Assembly (NCBI RefSeq): GCF_009646335.1
Contig: NZ_WJBU01000011.1
Coordinates: forward strand, 142,810-206,809
Origin: Caenimonas koreensis DSM 17982
GTDB lineage: Bacteria > Pseudomonadota > Gammaproteobacteria > Burkholderiales > Burkholderiaceae_C
Length of the DNA stretch: 64,000 nt
Reading direction: 5' to 3'
Numbering within the stretch: position 1 is the stretch's first letter; every line of letters begins with the position of its first letter. The translations under genes were made by a program, and so were the position numbers. The notes beneath the pieces were generated by a model. It worked only from the letters and a program-made list of their open reading frames with translations. It was not told the DNA's origin and searched no databases. Shown in pieces: positions 53,305 to 62,349 of this stretch.

Positions 53305-55284
53305 TCAGGGCGCGGTACCCATGTTCTTCTGAAGGAATTTGTCGACGCGAGTCCAGAAGTCCACGCGGTTTTTCACCAGGCTCCAGCCGTGCCCTTCTTC
53401 GGTGTATTCGATCCATTCCACATTGGGGTTCGTGCGCTCCAGGGCTGAGCGAAGACGCGTGCCGTGCACGATCGGCACGCGCCGGTCTGCGCCGCCGTAA
53501 GCAAGCAACACCGGCTGCTTGATGCGCGCTGCCTGCTTGAGCGGCGAATTGGCGTCCATCTGGGCGCGGTCTTTTTCCGGGTCGCCCAGCAAACGCGGAA
53601 AGCCGTACTTCTTCACGACCGTCGAGATGTCGCTCCAGTTCACCGTGTACATCATTTCCATGTCGGCCACGCCGACCCAGTTCACGCCGCACTTGTACAG
53701 ATCGGGGTCGTTCACCAGGCCCATCATGGTGGCGTAGCCGCCGTAGCTGGCGCCCGCGATGCAGATGCGAGCGGGGTCCGCAATGCCCTGGGCGATGGCC
53801 CATTTCGTGCCGTCGGCCACATCGTTCTGCATGGCACGGCCCCACTGTTTGAAGCTCGCGCTGAAGTGCTTGTAGCCGTAGCCTGTGCTGCCGCGAAACT
53901 CAGGTTCGAGCACGGCGTAACCGCGCGACGCAAGGAACTGGCTGTCGCGGCTCCACTTCCATTCACCGCCACGCAACCACGGGCCGCCATGCACCAGCAC
54001 CACCATGGGCAGCTTCTTGCCTTTGGCGCCGCGTGGCAGCGTGAGCCACGCTGGGATCTCCAGGCCATCGCGGGCCTTGTACTTCACGAAGTCGCGCGTG
54101 GCCATGCGCTTGGGGTCGATCTCGCGCATCACGGGGCCGAGCACGGTGAACTTGTTGGTCGCGGTATTGAACAGCATGTACGTGCCCGGATCCACATCGG
54201 AATAGGCGTTCACCAGCACGACAGGCAGCTCGCCGCGCAGCGGCACTTCCATGTGGTTCACGGTGTTGGGCAGCAGCTTGTCGATGCGCGCCTGCACGTC
54301 TTTCCACTTCGGGTCGAGCCAGGCCGTCGCGTTCGCGTCGGAGACATAGCGTATGCCCACAGGCCCATCCTGGCCCATCACGATCGAGCCATGGAAATCG
54401 AAGTCCTTGAGCGACAGCAAAGGCTCGGGGTCGAGCGCCTTCTTCACCGGGTCAAAGCGATACAGCGCTGTCTTGTCGTGGCCGTTGTTTGAGGTGACAA
54501 ACAGCGAGCCGTCTCGCGCAATGGCCACAGGGAAAAAGCCGCCCGAGGAAAACTGGTCGAACTGCGCCAGCATCGTCCACTTGCCGTCGGCCTCAAGCCT
54601 GTGCACGGCATATTTGCCTTCGTCGTAGGTCAGCTCCACGCGCGGCGTGTCGGTGCTGTCCATCACGGCGTCAACGATCTTGCCGGGGCGGGTGAACGTG
54701 GTGTAGCGGCCCGTGGCCGTATTGAGCTTCAACACATTCATCGATGCGGTGCCCAGGCTGCTGGTCCAGTCCCATTGCTCCACAAAAATGTCGTCCGATT
54801 TCTGGTCGTTGGTCGTCGCGAGAAAGTCGGTGAAGTAGTTGAGCATGCGTACATCGCCATGCTCGCGCAGGAACTGCTGGTCACGGTCGACCAGCTGCCG
54901 GTAGTCGCTGCCGTCGCGCGACACGGCGTACAGGCCACCGCCCACCACGGTGTCGCCAATGGCTGTCTCGGTGTCGTGCACGTTGAACACCAGCCTGTTG
55001 TCATTGACCCAGATGACTTGCGAGATGTCCACATCGGTCGGCGAGACCAGTGCTTTCGCAGTGAGCTTCTCGACATCCATGACCACCAGCTGGGCGCGCC
55101 CGCCTTTTGGCGCGACTTTCAGCGCCAGGTACCGGCCATTGGGCGACAGCTTGCCACCGCTCATGGCGGGGTTCTGGAAGAAGATCTCGACGGGGGTGGG
55201 TGCCTGCGCCTGCGCAACGGCGGGGCCTGCAGCGGCGGCGGCAAGCGCCACACCCAGGGCAATGAAGGTTTTGCGAATATGCAT
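53305..55284 (-). CDS. Exported S9-family prolyl oligopeptidase (DPP/acylaminoacyl type)
   Basis: 659-residue secreted serine peptidase. Signal peptide to residue 24, then a beta-propeller-like N-terminal part (MSGGKLSPNGRYLALKV, IVMGQDGPVGIRYV) and an alpha/beta hydrolase domain. Catalytic Ser is in IAGASYGGYATM (near residue 513), Asp in AYGGADRRVPI (near 598) and His in YTEEGHGWSL (near 632). It cleaves short peptides, typically N-terminal dipeptides. It lies 43 nt upstream of the gamma-glutamyltransferase gene on the same strand but downstream in transcription. Confidence 0.92.
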   Translation of the reverse strand: MHIRKTFIALGVALAAAAAGPAVAQAQAPTPVEIFFQNPAMSGGKLSPNGRYLALKVAPKGGRAQLVVMDVEKLTAKALVSPTDVDISQVIWVNDNRLVFNVHDTETAIGDTVVGGGLYAVSRDGSDYRQLVDRDQQFLREHGDVRMLNYFTDFLATTNDQKSDDIFVEQWDWTSSLGTASMNVLKLNTATGRYTTFTRPGKIVDAVMDSTDTPRVELTYDEGKYAVHRLEADGKWTMLAQFDQFSSGGFFPVAIARDGSLFVTSNNGHDKTALYRFDPVKKALDPEPLLSLKDFDFHGSIVMGQDGPVGIRYVSDANATAWLDPKWKDVQARIDKLLPNTVNHMEVPLRGELPVVLVNAYSDVDPGTYMLFNTATNKFTVLGPVMREIDPKRMATRDFVKYKARDGLEIPAWLTLPRGAKGKKLPMVVLVHGGPWLRGGEWKWSRDSQFLASRGYAVLEPEFRGSTGYGYKHFSASFKQWGRAMQNDVADGTKWAIAQGIADPARICIAGASYGGYATMMGLVNDPDLYKCGVNWVGVADMEMMYTVNWSDISTVVKKYGFPRLLGDPEKDRAQMDANSPLKQAARIKQPVLLAYGGADRRVPIVHGTRLRSALERTNPNVEWIEYTEEGHGWSLVKNRVDFWTRVDKFLQKNMGTAP

Positions 55285-55327
55285 CAGCGTTTATACAACG
55301 CTGATGCAGCGCGATTCGCGCTATCCG

Positions 55328-56935
55328 CTAGAACCCGGCCACCAGGCCGTCGCGGCGCGAATCGCTCGCCGCGATGTAGCCTTCGCGCGCCGGGTCGCCC
55401 GCGCGCCAGATGAACTGGCCCGAGCCGAAATCCATGTAGCTGTCGTTGATCACTTCGATCTGGTGGCCGCGCGCCTGCAGCTCGCGCACAACCGCCGGGT
55501 CCATTTGCTGCTCGACGTTGAGCTCCATGCCGGCATTGAAGCGCCAGCGCGGTGCGTCGCACGCCACCTGCGGGCCCTGCTTGTAGTCGATCATGCGCAC
55601 CAGCGTTTGCAGGTGGCCCTGCGGCTGCATGTTGCCGCCCATCACGCCGAACGACATCACCGGCTGGCCGTCCTTCGTGAGGAACGCGGGGATGATGGTG
55701 TGGAAGGGCCGCTTGCCCGGCGCAACCTGATTCGCGCCCGCCTCCAGGCTGAAACCATGGCCGCGGTTTTGCAGGCTCACACCGAACGTCGGCTCCACAC
55801 AGCCGGAGCCAAAGCCCATGTAGTTGCTCTGGATGAAGCTGACCATCATGCCGTTTTCATCAGCGGCGGTGAGGTAGATCGTGCCGCCCTTGACCGGGTT
55901 GCCCGCACCAAAATCCTGCGCCTTCTTCATGTCGATCAACGCGGCGCGGCTGGCCAGGTATTTGTCATCGAGCATCTGCTCGGTAGTCACACTCATGGCG
56001 GACCGTTCGGCCACGTACTTGTACACATCGGCAAACGCGAGCTTCATCGCTTCGATCTGCAGGTGCTGTGAATCGGCGCTGTCCACCGGCAGCTTGGCCA
56101 GGTCGAACTTCTCGACGATGCCCAGTGCAATCAACGCCGCGATGCCCTGCCCGTTCGGCGGGATCTCATGCATCGTGTAGCCACGGTAATTGCGCTCGAT
56201 GGGCTGCACCCACTCGGGCTTGTACGCTGCCAGGTCGCTCGCCTTGAGGCTGCCGCCGCTCTCGCTCGAGAACTTCTCCAGCGCCTGCGCAATCTCGCCG
56301 CGATAGAACGCCTCACCCTTGGTCTGCGCGATCAGCCGCAGCGCCTTGGCCGCTGACTTGAACTGGAACAGCTCGCCCACGTGCGGCGCGCGGCCATTCG
56401 GCATGAATGCCTTCGCGAAACCGGGTTGCGCGTGCAATTCGTCGATCACCGCTGCCCACTTGCTCTGGACAACAACGGGCACCAAATAGCCGCGCTCGGC
56501 CGCCTCAATGGCCGGCTCCATCAAGTCGGCAAAGGGGAGCTTGCCGTAGCGCTCGCTCAGCGCCATCCAGCTGCCCACCGCACCCGGAATCGTCGCGGAG
56601 TCGATGCCACGCTTGGGCGGGTTCTTGCTGCTGCCGTACTTGTCCTTGAAGTAGTCAGGCGTCCAGGCCGCTGGCGCCGGGCCGCTTGCATTCAGGCCCT
56701 GCAGCGTTTTGCCGTCCCACACGATGGCGAATGAGTCGCTGCCCAGCCCGTTGCTCACCGGCTCCACCACCGTCATGGTTGCTGCCGCTGCAATCGCTGC
56801 GTCTACTGCGTTGCCGCCCTTGAGCAACATGCGAAGCCCTGCTTGCGAGCCGAGCGGGTGCGACGTCGAGCAGATGTTTCGCGCGAACACCGGCAGGCGC
56901 GTGGACAGGTAAGGATTGTTGAAGTCGAAGGTCAT
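55328..56935 (-). CDS. ggt: Gamma-glutamyltransferase
   Basis: 535-residue glutathione-metabolism enzyme of the YwrD-like branch. Substrate-pocket segments are NAVDAAIAAAATMTVVEPVSNGLGSDSFAIV (in parts) and RLPVDSADSQHLQIEAMKLAF. Autocatalytic cleavage occurs before the nucleophile in GGTIYLTAADENGMMVSF (near residue 350). The C-terminal GGNMQPQGHLQTLVRMIDY is typical. There is no signal peptide, as usual for cytosolic YwrD-like enzymes, unlike secreted Ggt. Confidence 0.92.
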   Translation of the reverse strand: MTFDFNNPYLSTRLPVFARNICSTSHPLGSQAGLRMLLKGGNAVDAAIAAAATMTVVEPVSNGLGSDSFAIVWDGKTLQGLNASGPAPAAWTPDYFKDKYGSSKNPPKRGIDSATIPGAVGSWMALSERYGKLPFADLMEPAIEAAERGYLVPVVVQSKWAAVIDELHAQPGFAKAFMPNGRAPHVGELFQFKSAAKALRLIAQTKGEAFYRGEIAQALEKFSSESGGSLKASDLAAYKPEWVQPIERNYRGYTMHEIPPNGQGIAALIALGIVEKFDLAKLPVDSADSQHLQIEAMKLAFADVYKYVAERSAMSVTTEQMLDDKYLASRAALIDMKKAQDFGAGNPVKGGTIYLTAADENGMMVSFIQSNYMGFGSGCVEPTFGVSLQNRGHGFSLEAGANQVAPGKRPFHTIIPAFLTKDGQPVMSFGVMGGNMQPQGHLQTLVRMIDYKQGPQVACDAPRWRFNAGMELNVEQQMDPAVVRELQARGHQIEVINDSYMDFGSGQFIWRAGDPAREGYIAASDSRRDGLVAGF

Positions 56936-57001
56936 GCCGATATTATTGCCCGACCTCTGTTGGCACGCTAACGGCCAGGGCCTGGCCTAGACTTCCCCCC
57001 A

Positions 57002-57649
57002 ATGAAGACAGATTCAATCCAGCATTTCTTTGAGACATTGCGCGCTGCCAATCCGCTGCCCGTGACGGAGCTCGAATTCACAACGCCATTCGAGCTGCTC
57101 ACAGCCGTGCTGCTGTCCGCGCAGGCGACCGACGTAGGCGTGAACAAGGCGGCGCGCCGGCTCTTTCCGGTGGCGAACACACCACAGGCGATTCTTGACC
57201 TGGGCATCGAGCGCCTCACCACGTACATCCAGACCATCGGCCTGTATCGCATGAAGGCCAAGCACCTGATGGAAACCTGCCGCATCCTCGTTGAGCAGCA
57301 TGGCGGCCAGGTGCCACGCTCACGCGAGGCGCTGGAAGCGCTTCCGGGTGTGGGCCGCAAGACCGCGAACGTTGTGCTCAATGTGGTGTTCGGCGAGCCG
57401 ACCATGGCGGTCGATACGCATATCTTCCGGGTGAGCAACCGCACTGGCCTGGCGCCGGGCAAAGACCCGCACGAGGTTGAAATGAAACTGCTCAAGCGCG
57501 TGCCCGAGGAGTTCATGCACGACGCGCACCACTGGCTGATCTTGCTGGGCCGCTATGTATGCGTGGCCCGCACGCCGCGGTGCTGGGAGTGCGCCGTGAG
57601 CCCCTGGTGCGACTTCAAGCCGAAGACGCTGCCGCCGAATCAGGCCTGA
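57002..57649 (+). CDS. nth: Endonuclease III
   Basis: 215-residue base-excision repair DNA glycosylase/AP lyase that removes oxidised pyrimidines. The helix-hairpin-helix (LEALPGVGRKTANVVL) contains catalytic K120, and D138 is in VDTHIFR, matching E. coli numbering. The 4Fe-4S cluster site C-x6-C-x2-C-x5-C is complete (CVARTPRCWECAVSPWC). The N-terminus is slightly extended. It overlaps the convergent ureidoglycolate lyase gene by 10 nt. Confidence 0.96.
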   Translation: MKTDSIQHFFETLRAANPLPVTELEFTTPFELLTAVLLSAQATDVGVNKAARRLFPVANTPQAILDLGIERLTTYIQTIGLYRMKAKHLMETCRILVEQHGGQVPRSREALEALPGVGRKTANVVLNVVFGEPTMAVDTHIFRVSNRTGLAPGKDPHEVEMKLLKRVPEEFMHDAHHWLILLGRYVCVARTPRCWECAVSPWCDFKPKTLPPNQA

Positions 57650-58290
57650 TCGCCAAGCTGCGCTTCGAGCAGGCAATTGAACTCACGCGCGAAGTCAACG
57701 GAGACGCGTGCATGCACCGCGCCCTGCCTGTCGAAGAATCGTTGCGCACCCCGGGCCGTGAACACGCCTTCATGCCAGATGCCGGGGTGGATGTAGAGCC
57801 CGCGATCGCCCTCGAAACGAAAACAGATAAACCGCTGCGGCGTGATGTCGTCACCCGGCAATGCGAGCGGCACGTAGAACGGATGCCTGTCGAGCGGGAA
57901 GAACAGCTGGCCGCCATCGGGGTGATAGTTCGCGTGCCACAGGAGCATGCGAGCCGGTGCGCGCGAGTGGTCCTCACGCGCCTGCGCAGGATCGGTGCCA
58001 TACGCCAGCACGTAGTGGCCCGACACGGCTTCGTTGCGGCCATAGAGCACGTCGCCTTTCCACTCGCTCACGAACACACCCTGCGTCGTGCCGGCCTGGT
58101 CGCCCGTGTCTTCATCGACGGCTCGCGTGCCAACGCTGGGCCATCGCACGATCTCGACCGGGCACTTGTCTGCGTCAGCGACGAGATGGCCAAAGCCCTT
58201 CAAGTTGGCATCGGTCGCATCGACCACCGGCATGCGCACTGTCGGTAGGCCTGCGGGCAGGTTGGGGTTCAGGAAGTCGAAGATGGGCAT
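57640..58290 (-). CDS. Ureidoglycolate lyase-like protein (AllA fold)
   Basis: 216-residue cupin-like protein of the ureidoglycolate lyase family: GTTQGVFVSEWKGDVLYG, HSRAPARMLLWHANYHPDGGQLFFP (in parts), and the metal-site motif YIHPGIWHEGVF. It would split ureidoglycolate to glyoxylate and urea in allantoin degradation, but no other allantoin-pathway gene is in the window, so its real role is uncertain. It follows a VOC gene on the same strand. Confidence 0.8.
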   Translation of the reverse strand: MPIFDFLNPNLPAGLPTVRMPVVDATDANLKGFGHLVADADKCPVEIVRWPSVGTRAVDEDTGDQAGTTQGVFVSEWKGDVLYGRNEAVSGHYVLAYGTDPAQAREDHSRAPARMLLWHANYHPDGGQLFFPLDRHPFYVPLALPGDDITPQRFICFRFEGDRGLYIHPGIWHEGVFTARGAQRFFDRQGAVHARVSVDFAREFNCLLEAQLGDQA

Positions 58291-58301
58291 AGGGGGTTGG
58301 A

Positions 58302-58691
58302 CTACGAGTCGCTGTGAGCGGGCGAGTTCATCACCGCCTCCACATGATGACCATCCGGATCAACAAGAAAAGCGGCGTAGTAATGCTCACCGTAGTGAGG
58401 CCGCAAGCCCGGCGCGCCGTTGTCCGTGCCGCCCGCTGTGAGGCCTGCTGCATGAAACGAGGCGACTGCTTCGCGCGACAAAGCATCGAATGCAAGATGA
58501 AAGCCCGGGCCGGGCGCACGGGCCGCTGGCTGCAGCTTCAGGCACAGCTTGTCTTTGCCGTCTTCGACGCCGTAGCCGATAGCCGTGCTGGCTTCAAATA
58601 CTCGCCGAAAGCCCAACGCCTCCAGAGCTGCGTCGTAGAACGCGCCAGCCGTTTCAAGATTGGCGACTCCGAGCGAGATGTGATGCAGCAC
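58302..58691 (-). CDS. VOC-family protein
   Basis: 129-residue glyoxalase-fold protein: LHHISLGVANLETAGAFYDAALEALGF (in parts), CLKLQPAARAPGPGFHLAF, and YYAAFLVDPDGHHVEAVM with metal-binding residues. It begins at GTG. Only 11 nt separates its stop from the ureidoglycolate-lyase-like gene start region, suggesting one operon. Reaction unknown. Confidence 0.85.
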   Translation of the reverse strand: MLHHISLGVANLETAGAFYDAALEALGFRRVFEASTAIGYGVEDGKDKLCLKLQPAARAPGPGFHLAFDALSREAVASFHAAGLTAGGTDNGAPGLRPHYGEHYYAAFLVDPDGHHVEAVMNSPAHSDS

Positions 58692-58708
58692 GCGGCGAGG
58701 TCTGGCAA

Positions 58709-59146
58709 CTATTCGAGAAACGCGTTCTCTGTGTAGTGCGTCACCGCGACGGTTCTATCTGAATCTGAAGGCGCAAAGAAGATGTCCTTGCCCAGCCGGT
58801 AGGTGTAGCCGCACTGGTTCATTTCCATACGGAATGCCGGCAACTGCACTGCCACACAACGCTGGCCATCGGGTTGTAACTGCCACGTGCCCACTGCTTC
58901 GCTCGAGCCGTGGCCTTGCTTGTTATGGACCATGCCCACCACCGTGCGATCCCCACGCATGGTCATGTAAGAGTCAGCGTCCGCAGCCTTGCGCACGATA
59001 CGCAGGTCACCCAGCGACTGGACTTCACCGGAAGAGAGTTTTTGCGCCCCGAGATCCAGCAGCTGGCCCAGGCTGGCCGGTTGCCCGGCAGATGCGAACG
59101 GCGATAGCGCTGCCAGTACGGTCGCCGCTGCGAGTGACTTGATCAT
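58709..59146 (-). CDS. Exported protein of unknown function
   Basis: 145-residue secreted protein. Signal peptide MIKSLAAATVLAALSPFASA. The mature part has an EVQSLGDLRIVRKAADADSYMTMRGDR stretch (in parts), two Cys in a QRCVAV...NQCGYTYRLG pair that could form a disulfide, and a beta-rich look similar to small periplasmic inhibitor or surface proteins. I do not recognise the family. It is upstream of the VOC gene on the same strand with a 17-nt gap. Confidence 0.68.
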   Translation of the reverse strand: MIKSLAAATVLAALSPFASAGQPASLGQLLDLGAQKLSSGEVQSLGDLRIVRKAADADSYMTMRGDRTVVGMVHNKQGHGSSEAVGTWQLQPDGQRCVAVQLPAFRMEMNQCGYTYRLGKDIFFAPSDSDRTVAVTHYTENAFLE

Positions 59147-59221
59147 GTGCAAGCTCCGGTTTCCGGCGACATCGCCACAGCCTTTATAGCAACGCACATC
59201 CAGTAGGGCAAGCCGCCTGCT

Positions 59222-60283
59222 TCACGCCCGAAGCTCCTCCATGCCAGATAACAACCTGGCCAGTTCCCGCGTCAGTTCACCGGCCGCAACGTCCTTGCAA
59301 CCGCTGGAATTCTGGCCCGACCACAGGGGCGAGAAATCACCCGACCCACGCATTTCCGCCTTGGCGCGCAATGGCGCGATGGCGGCGGTGGCCAGCGGAA
59401 AGGCGGGTACAGCAGTGCTGATCGGCCCCAGCTCCCTCATGATGCGATTGACGATGCCCCGGGCAGGCCGCCCGGTGAAGAGATTGGTGAGTGCAGTGTG
59501 GCGCGCAGCATCACTCTTGAGCGCAGCGCGATGGATGGCGCTCGTCGTGGCCTCGGGGCACAGCAGGTAAGCCGTGCCGATCTGCACACCAGCCGCGCCA
59601 AGTGCCATGGCAGCAGCAACGCCATTCGCATCCGCGATGCCTCCTGCCGCAATCACCGGCAGCTTCACGCTTCGCACGATCTGCGGCAACAACGCGAAGG
59701 TGCCCATCTGGGCAGTCAAGTCGTCCGACAGGAAGTTGCCGCGGTGCCCGCCCGCCTCCAGCCCTTGGGCAATGATGGCGTCAACGCCCTGGGCTTGCAG
59801 CCACAGCGCTTCGTCGACAGTCGTTGCCGACGAGAAAATCTTCGCGCCCCATGCCCTTGCGCGGGCCAGCAGTCCGGCGGACGGCAACCCAAAATGAAAG
59901 CTCACCACGGCAGGCTTGAACTCGTCCAGCACGTCAGCAGCTTCGGCAGTGAAGGGAGCGCGCCCTGCCCCCGGCGCAATCTTGTCGGCATCAATGTCGA
60001 ATTCCCGGAAGTAAGGCGCAAGTGACGCGCGCCAGAGCGCCTCGCGCTCGGCACTCGGCACGGGCGGTGTGTGGCAAAAGAAATTGACGTTGAACGGCTT
60101 GCTGGTTTGCGCCTTGATCGCCATGAGTTCGCTGCGAAGCGCGTCCAGGCTCAGCATGGCGCAGGGAAGCGAGCCGAGCCCACCTGCGTTGCACACGGCC
60201 ACTGCCAGCGCGCTGCCCTGCACACCCGCCATTGGCGCCTGGATGATCGGCAGCTCGATGCCGAGGAGTTCTTGCAGTGTCAT
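59222..60283 (-). CDS. Nitronate monooxygenase (2-nitropropane dioxygenase family)
   Basis: 353-residue FMN-dependent TIM-barrel enzyme. IELPIIQAPMAGVQGSALA, VSFHFGLPSAGLLA, DAIIAQGLEAGGHRGNF (catalytic His) and LPVIAAGGIADANGVAAAMALGAAGVQIGTAYL (in parts) are the family's phosphate and flavin sites. It detoxifies alkyl nitronates such as propionate-3-nitronate, the usual role of this class. It follows the DUF1569 gene with a 21-nt gap. Confidence 0.92.
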   Translation of the reverse strand: MTLQELLGIELPIIQAPMAGVQGSALAVAVCNAGGLGSLPCAMLSLDALRSELMAIKAQTSKPFNVNFFCHTPPVPSAEREALWRASLAPYFREFDIDADKIAPGAGRAPFTAEAADVLDEFKPAVVSFHFGLPSAGLLARARAWGAKIFSSATTVDEALWLQAQGVDAIIAQGLEAGGHRGNFLSDDLTAQMGTFALLPQIVRSVKLPVIAAGGIADANGVAAAMALGAAGVQIGTAYLLCPEATTSAIHRAALKSDAARHTALTNLFTGRPARGIVNRIMRELGPISTAVPAFPLATAAIAPLRAKAEMRGSGDFSPLWSGQNSSGCKDVAAGELTRELARLLSGMEELRA

Positions 60284-60304
60284 TGGCTGATGCTACGGCC
60301 CGGG

Positions 60305-60841
60305 CTACGCTTTAAATTCAGAGACATGATTCGCGATGTGCATGGCGTGCGCCAACTCATAGCTGGCCTTGTCAAGCTCACCGTACGCAAAGTGCGGCTT
60401 GAGCCCGCCTGGCCAATTGCGGAAGGCGGCAATAGCGGCAACAAGCCGTTCCATGCCTTGCTTGGGGTCCGATCCGCGATCCAGCGCGGGCGCGCCAGGA
60501 ATTGGCTCCGACAGACTGTGCGTCATTTGCCCACGCCATGCGAACACCTGGAAGGCGGCAGCGCCGGCGGTTTTCTGGAAAAGGCGTGACTTCGATTCCG
60601 GAAAACCGGTCATTGAATATTCAATGCTCTGGGCCAGGTGATTCAGCGTTTGCGCCCATGAGAACGCAGTGTCCGATTTTGGAATGCCATTGGCGGCCAG
60701 TTTGGTGACCGCATCTTGCGCTGCAGCCAGCGATGAGAATCGCAGCCCTTCATTCGATGCACAAGCCGCCAGCGGGACGACTGACGAAGCTGCGCCTGCT
60801 TTGACCATCAGAGCGAGGACTTGACGACGAGTAGTTGGCAT
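60305..60841 (-). CDS. DUF1569 (DinB-like) exported lipoprotein
   Basis: 178-residue protein with a Tat-like leader and lipobox (TTRRQVLALMVKAGAASSVVPLAAC). The body matches DUF1569: AFSWAQTLNHLAQSIEYSMTGFP, AAFQVFAWRGQMTHSLSEPIPGAPAL (in parts) and KPHFAYGELDKASYELAHAMH. The histidines of NHLAQS, PHFAYG and AHAMHIANH fit the DinB-like metal site. Function unknown. It is in a row of small same-strand genes with NMO. Confidence 0.82.
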   Translation of the reverse strand: MPTTRRQVLALMVKAGAASSVVPLAACASNEGLRFSSLAAAQDAVTKLAANGIPKSDTAFSWAQTLNHLAQSIEYSMTGFPESKSRLFQKTAGAAAFQVFAWRGQMTHSLSEPIPGAPALDRGSDPKQGMERLVAAIAAFRNWPGGLKPHFAYGELDKASYELAHAMHIANHVSEFKA

Positions 60842-60903
60842 ATCTGCGGACTTTCTCTATTTGCCGATTCGAAGAGGGCGTGTTCGCTGCGCTCGCGCGA
60901 CAC

Positions 60904-61299
60904 TCAAGCCGCACTGCCCGCAGGTGGCCGGCGCTTCATGTGTGCAGTTTCGCGCGGCGGTGGCTCATAGGGTTCGGGCCAGTAATCAGTCACCCTGGCG
61001 ATCTGGCCGCCGTGCACTTCAAAAACCGAAATGCCCTTCATGCTGTCCTGACCCACGTTGAAGTCGATGATGCAGATGGCCTTGTCGCCATCGCATACCA
61101 AGTCAGTGATTTTGGCCTTCCAGTCACCTGGCCAGGTGCTGAACATTTCGGCGTAGCCCTGTCCAGACTCGATGTATTCGCGAGTCTGCGGCACTTCGTA
61201 CTTCAGGTCTGACGCAAGAAGCTTTGCGAACTCGTCCCAATGCCTTGCATTGGCGAGTTCCCAGTGTCTGAGGATCAAGGCGCGAGTGTTGTCAGGCAT
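60904..61299 (-). CDS. NTF2-like/SnoaL-type protein
   Basis: 131-residue protein of the nuclear-transport-factor-2-like fold: LILRHWELANARHWDEFAKLLASDLKYEVPQT (in parts), GYAEMFSTWPGDWKAKITDLVCDGDKAICII (in parts), and GISVFEVHGGQIARVTDYWPEPYEP. Such proteins are small ligand-binding domains or isomerases. No partner is evident. It lies 62 nt upstream of the DUF1569 gene on the same strand. Confidence 0.87.
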   Translation of the reverse strand: MPDNTRALILRHWELANARHWDEFAKLLASDLKYEVPQTREYIESGQGYAEMFSTWPGDWKAKITDLVCDGDKAICIIDFNVGQDSMKGISVFEVHGGQIARVTDYWPEPYEPPPRETAHMKRRPPAGSAA

Positions 61300-61332
61300 G
61301 AGGCGGCTGCGAAACGAAGGTGAATTCTCTCT

Positions 61333-61845
61333 CTACGCGGCACGAAGCCAGCGCAACATGGCGGGATAGACCTTGGCGCTTGCGGCGCTGGCCTGCGCCG
61401 GTGTGGCCGCCATGCCTGCGGCTGAGAGGCCTGCTGCGCCTGGATACACGCCTATGCTGTAGGTAAAACAAAGGCCAGCGGACTTGCCGCCGTAGCCGCC
61501 TTCATGAAACAGCACTTCCGCTGGAAGGCCAATTTCCACCAGCGCAGCGTAGGCCCATGCAGTGACTTCCGGCTCACCGGCATGCAACACCAATTCCGTA
61601 CCGTGCAAATTTCCACCAACAGTGCGGCGCAAGACATCAGGAAGTACGGCCAGGTGGCCAGCCTCGTGCAGCAGATCGCCAGGCCACGTATTGCGGGCAC
61701 GATCGAGAATCAACTCGCCATTCACGATGGCAAGGCCTGGCAGGAATGTGTCTCCCGCAATTGCCTCCTCGCGAACGGAGAGTCCGATGCCGCGAAGGAA
61801 TTCGACAATCCGGTCCTGGAGTTCGTGGGTGGCGATCGAAGACAT
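61333..61845 (-). CDS. HEAGH-motif protein (minimal zincin-like)
   Basis: 170-residue protein with the sequence DLLHEAGHLAVLPDVLRR, an HExxH zinc motif, and a hydrophobic C-terminal half (GAAGLSAAGMAATPAQASAA). An additional acidic region upstream (LPGLAIVNGELILDRA) and LHAGEPEVTAWAY may supply a third ligand. No known peptidase family is certain; it could be a small membrane-associated protease or an inactive zincin. Coupled to the ABM monooxygenase gene by TAATG. Confidence 0.68.
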   Translation of the reverse strand: MSSIATHELQDRIVEFLRGIGLSVREEAIAGDTFLPGLAIVNGELILDRARNTWPGDLLHEAGHLAVLPDVLRRTVGGNLHGTELVLHAGEPEVTAWAYAALVEIGLPAEVLFHEGGYGGKSAGLCFTYSIGVYPGAAGLSAAGMAATPAQASAASAKVYPAMLRWLRAA

Positions 61846-62165
61846 TAACGTGTGTGGTCTGACTGGCGAAACGGATCAACCGTCTCACTTTCATAGACCT
61901 GCATGCTCGGCCGACCATCACACAGGCTGGCAAGCGCTTTGGCGAACTTTCGGGATTCCGGCACTTGGAAATGCATCTGGAGCGCTGGCAGATCCTGCCA
62001 TTCCTCCACAAAAACCAAACGCCGCGGATTCTCGGCATCGTGATGCACAAAGTGCGACATGCACCCAGGCTCGGCGCGCGAACGCCTCACATGGTCGAGG
62101 CTCAATGCGAGAGCTTCCTCACCGCGTCCGTCCAGAATGAGAGCACTACCGACGACAACAATCAT
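61845..62165 (-). CDS. ABM-domain antibiotic biosynthesis monooxygenase-like (quinol monooxygenase)
   Basis: 106-residue small ferredoxin-like fold protein: MIVVVGSALILDGRGEEALALSLDHVRRSRAEPGCMSHFVHHDAENPRRLVFVEEWQDLPALQMHF (in parts). ABM proteins are cofactor-independent monooxygenases or stress-induced proteins. The start overlaps a 33-codon remnant frame by ATGA, and its stop overlaps the HEAGH gene by one base (TAATG). Confidence 0.85.
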   Translation of the reverse strand: MIVVVGSALILDGRGEEALALSLDHVRRSRAEPGCMSHFVHHDAENPRRLVFVEEWQDLPALQMHFQVPESRKFAKALASLCDGRPSMQVYESETVDPFRQSDHTR

Positions 62166-62263
62166 TTTTGGCAACCCGACGTGACACACAACCTCGACAT
62201 TGTGGCGAAGAACGCTTTGGCCGCGGCGTAGTCGCTGACGCCAAGGAGAAAGTTGTCGAACAT
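62162..62263 (-). pseudogene. Fragment of a VOC-family gene fused upstream of the ABM gene
   Basis: 33-codon open frame MFDNFLLGVSDYAAAKAFF... ending in TGA. The first 19 residues read like the start of a VOC-family protein (MFDHxxxGVSDYAAAKAFF), but the rest of the domain is absent and replaced by ...SRLCVTSGCQK. It probably results from a deletion. It now overlaps the ABM start by ATGA and may serve as its leader peptide or be non-functional. Confidence 0.55.
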
Positions 62264-62349
62264 GGCAGTTTGGGTCTGTTGCTGATTCCGGGGCCTGACG
62301 TTTGAGTTGAGCTGACCGCTGCGGCAGGCCGGTCAACGTGAACGATGGG

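Noticed and set aside
58967..58992. Another TGTAAGA sequence resembling the local ECF -35
   Set aside because: It lies inside a coding sequence and lacks CGAC or AGAC at the N15 spacing, so it supports the specificity of the four promoter sites.
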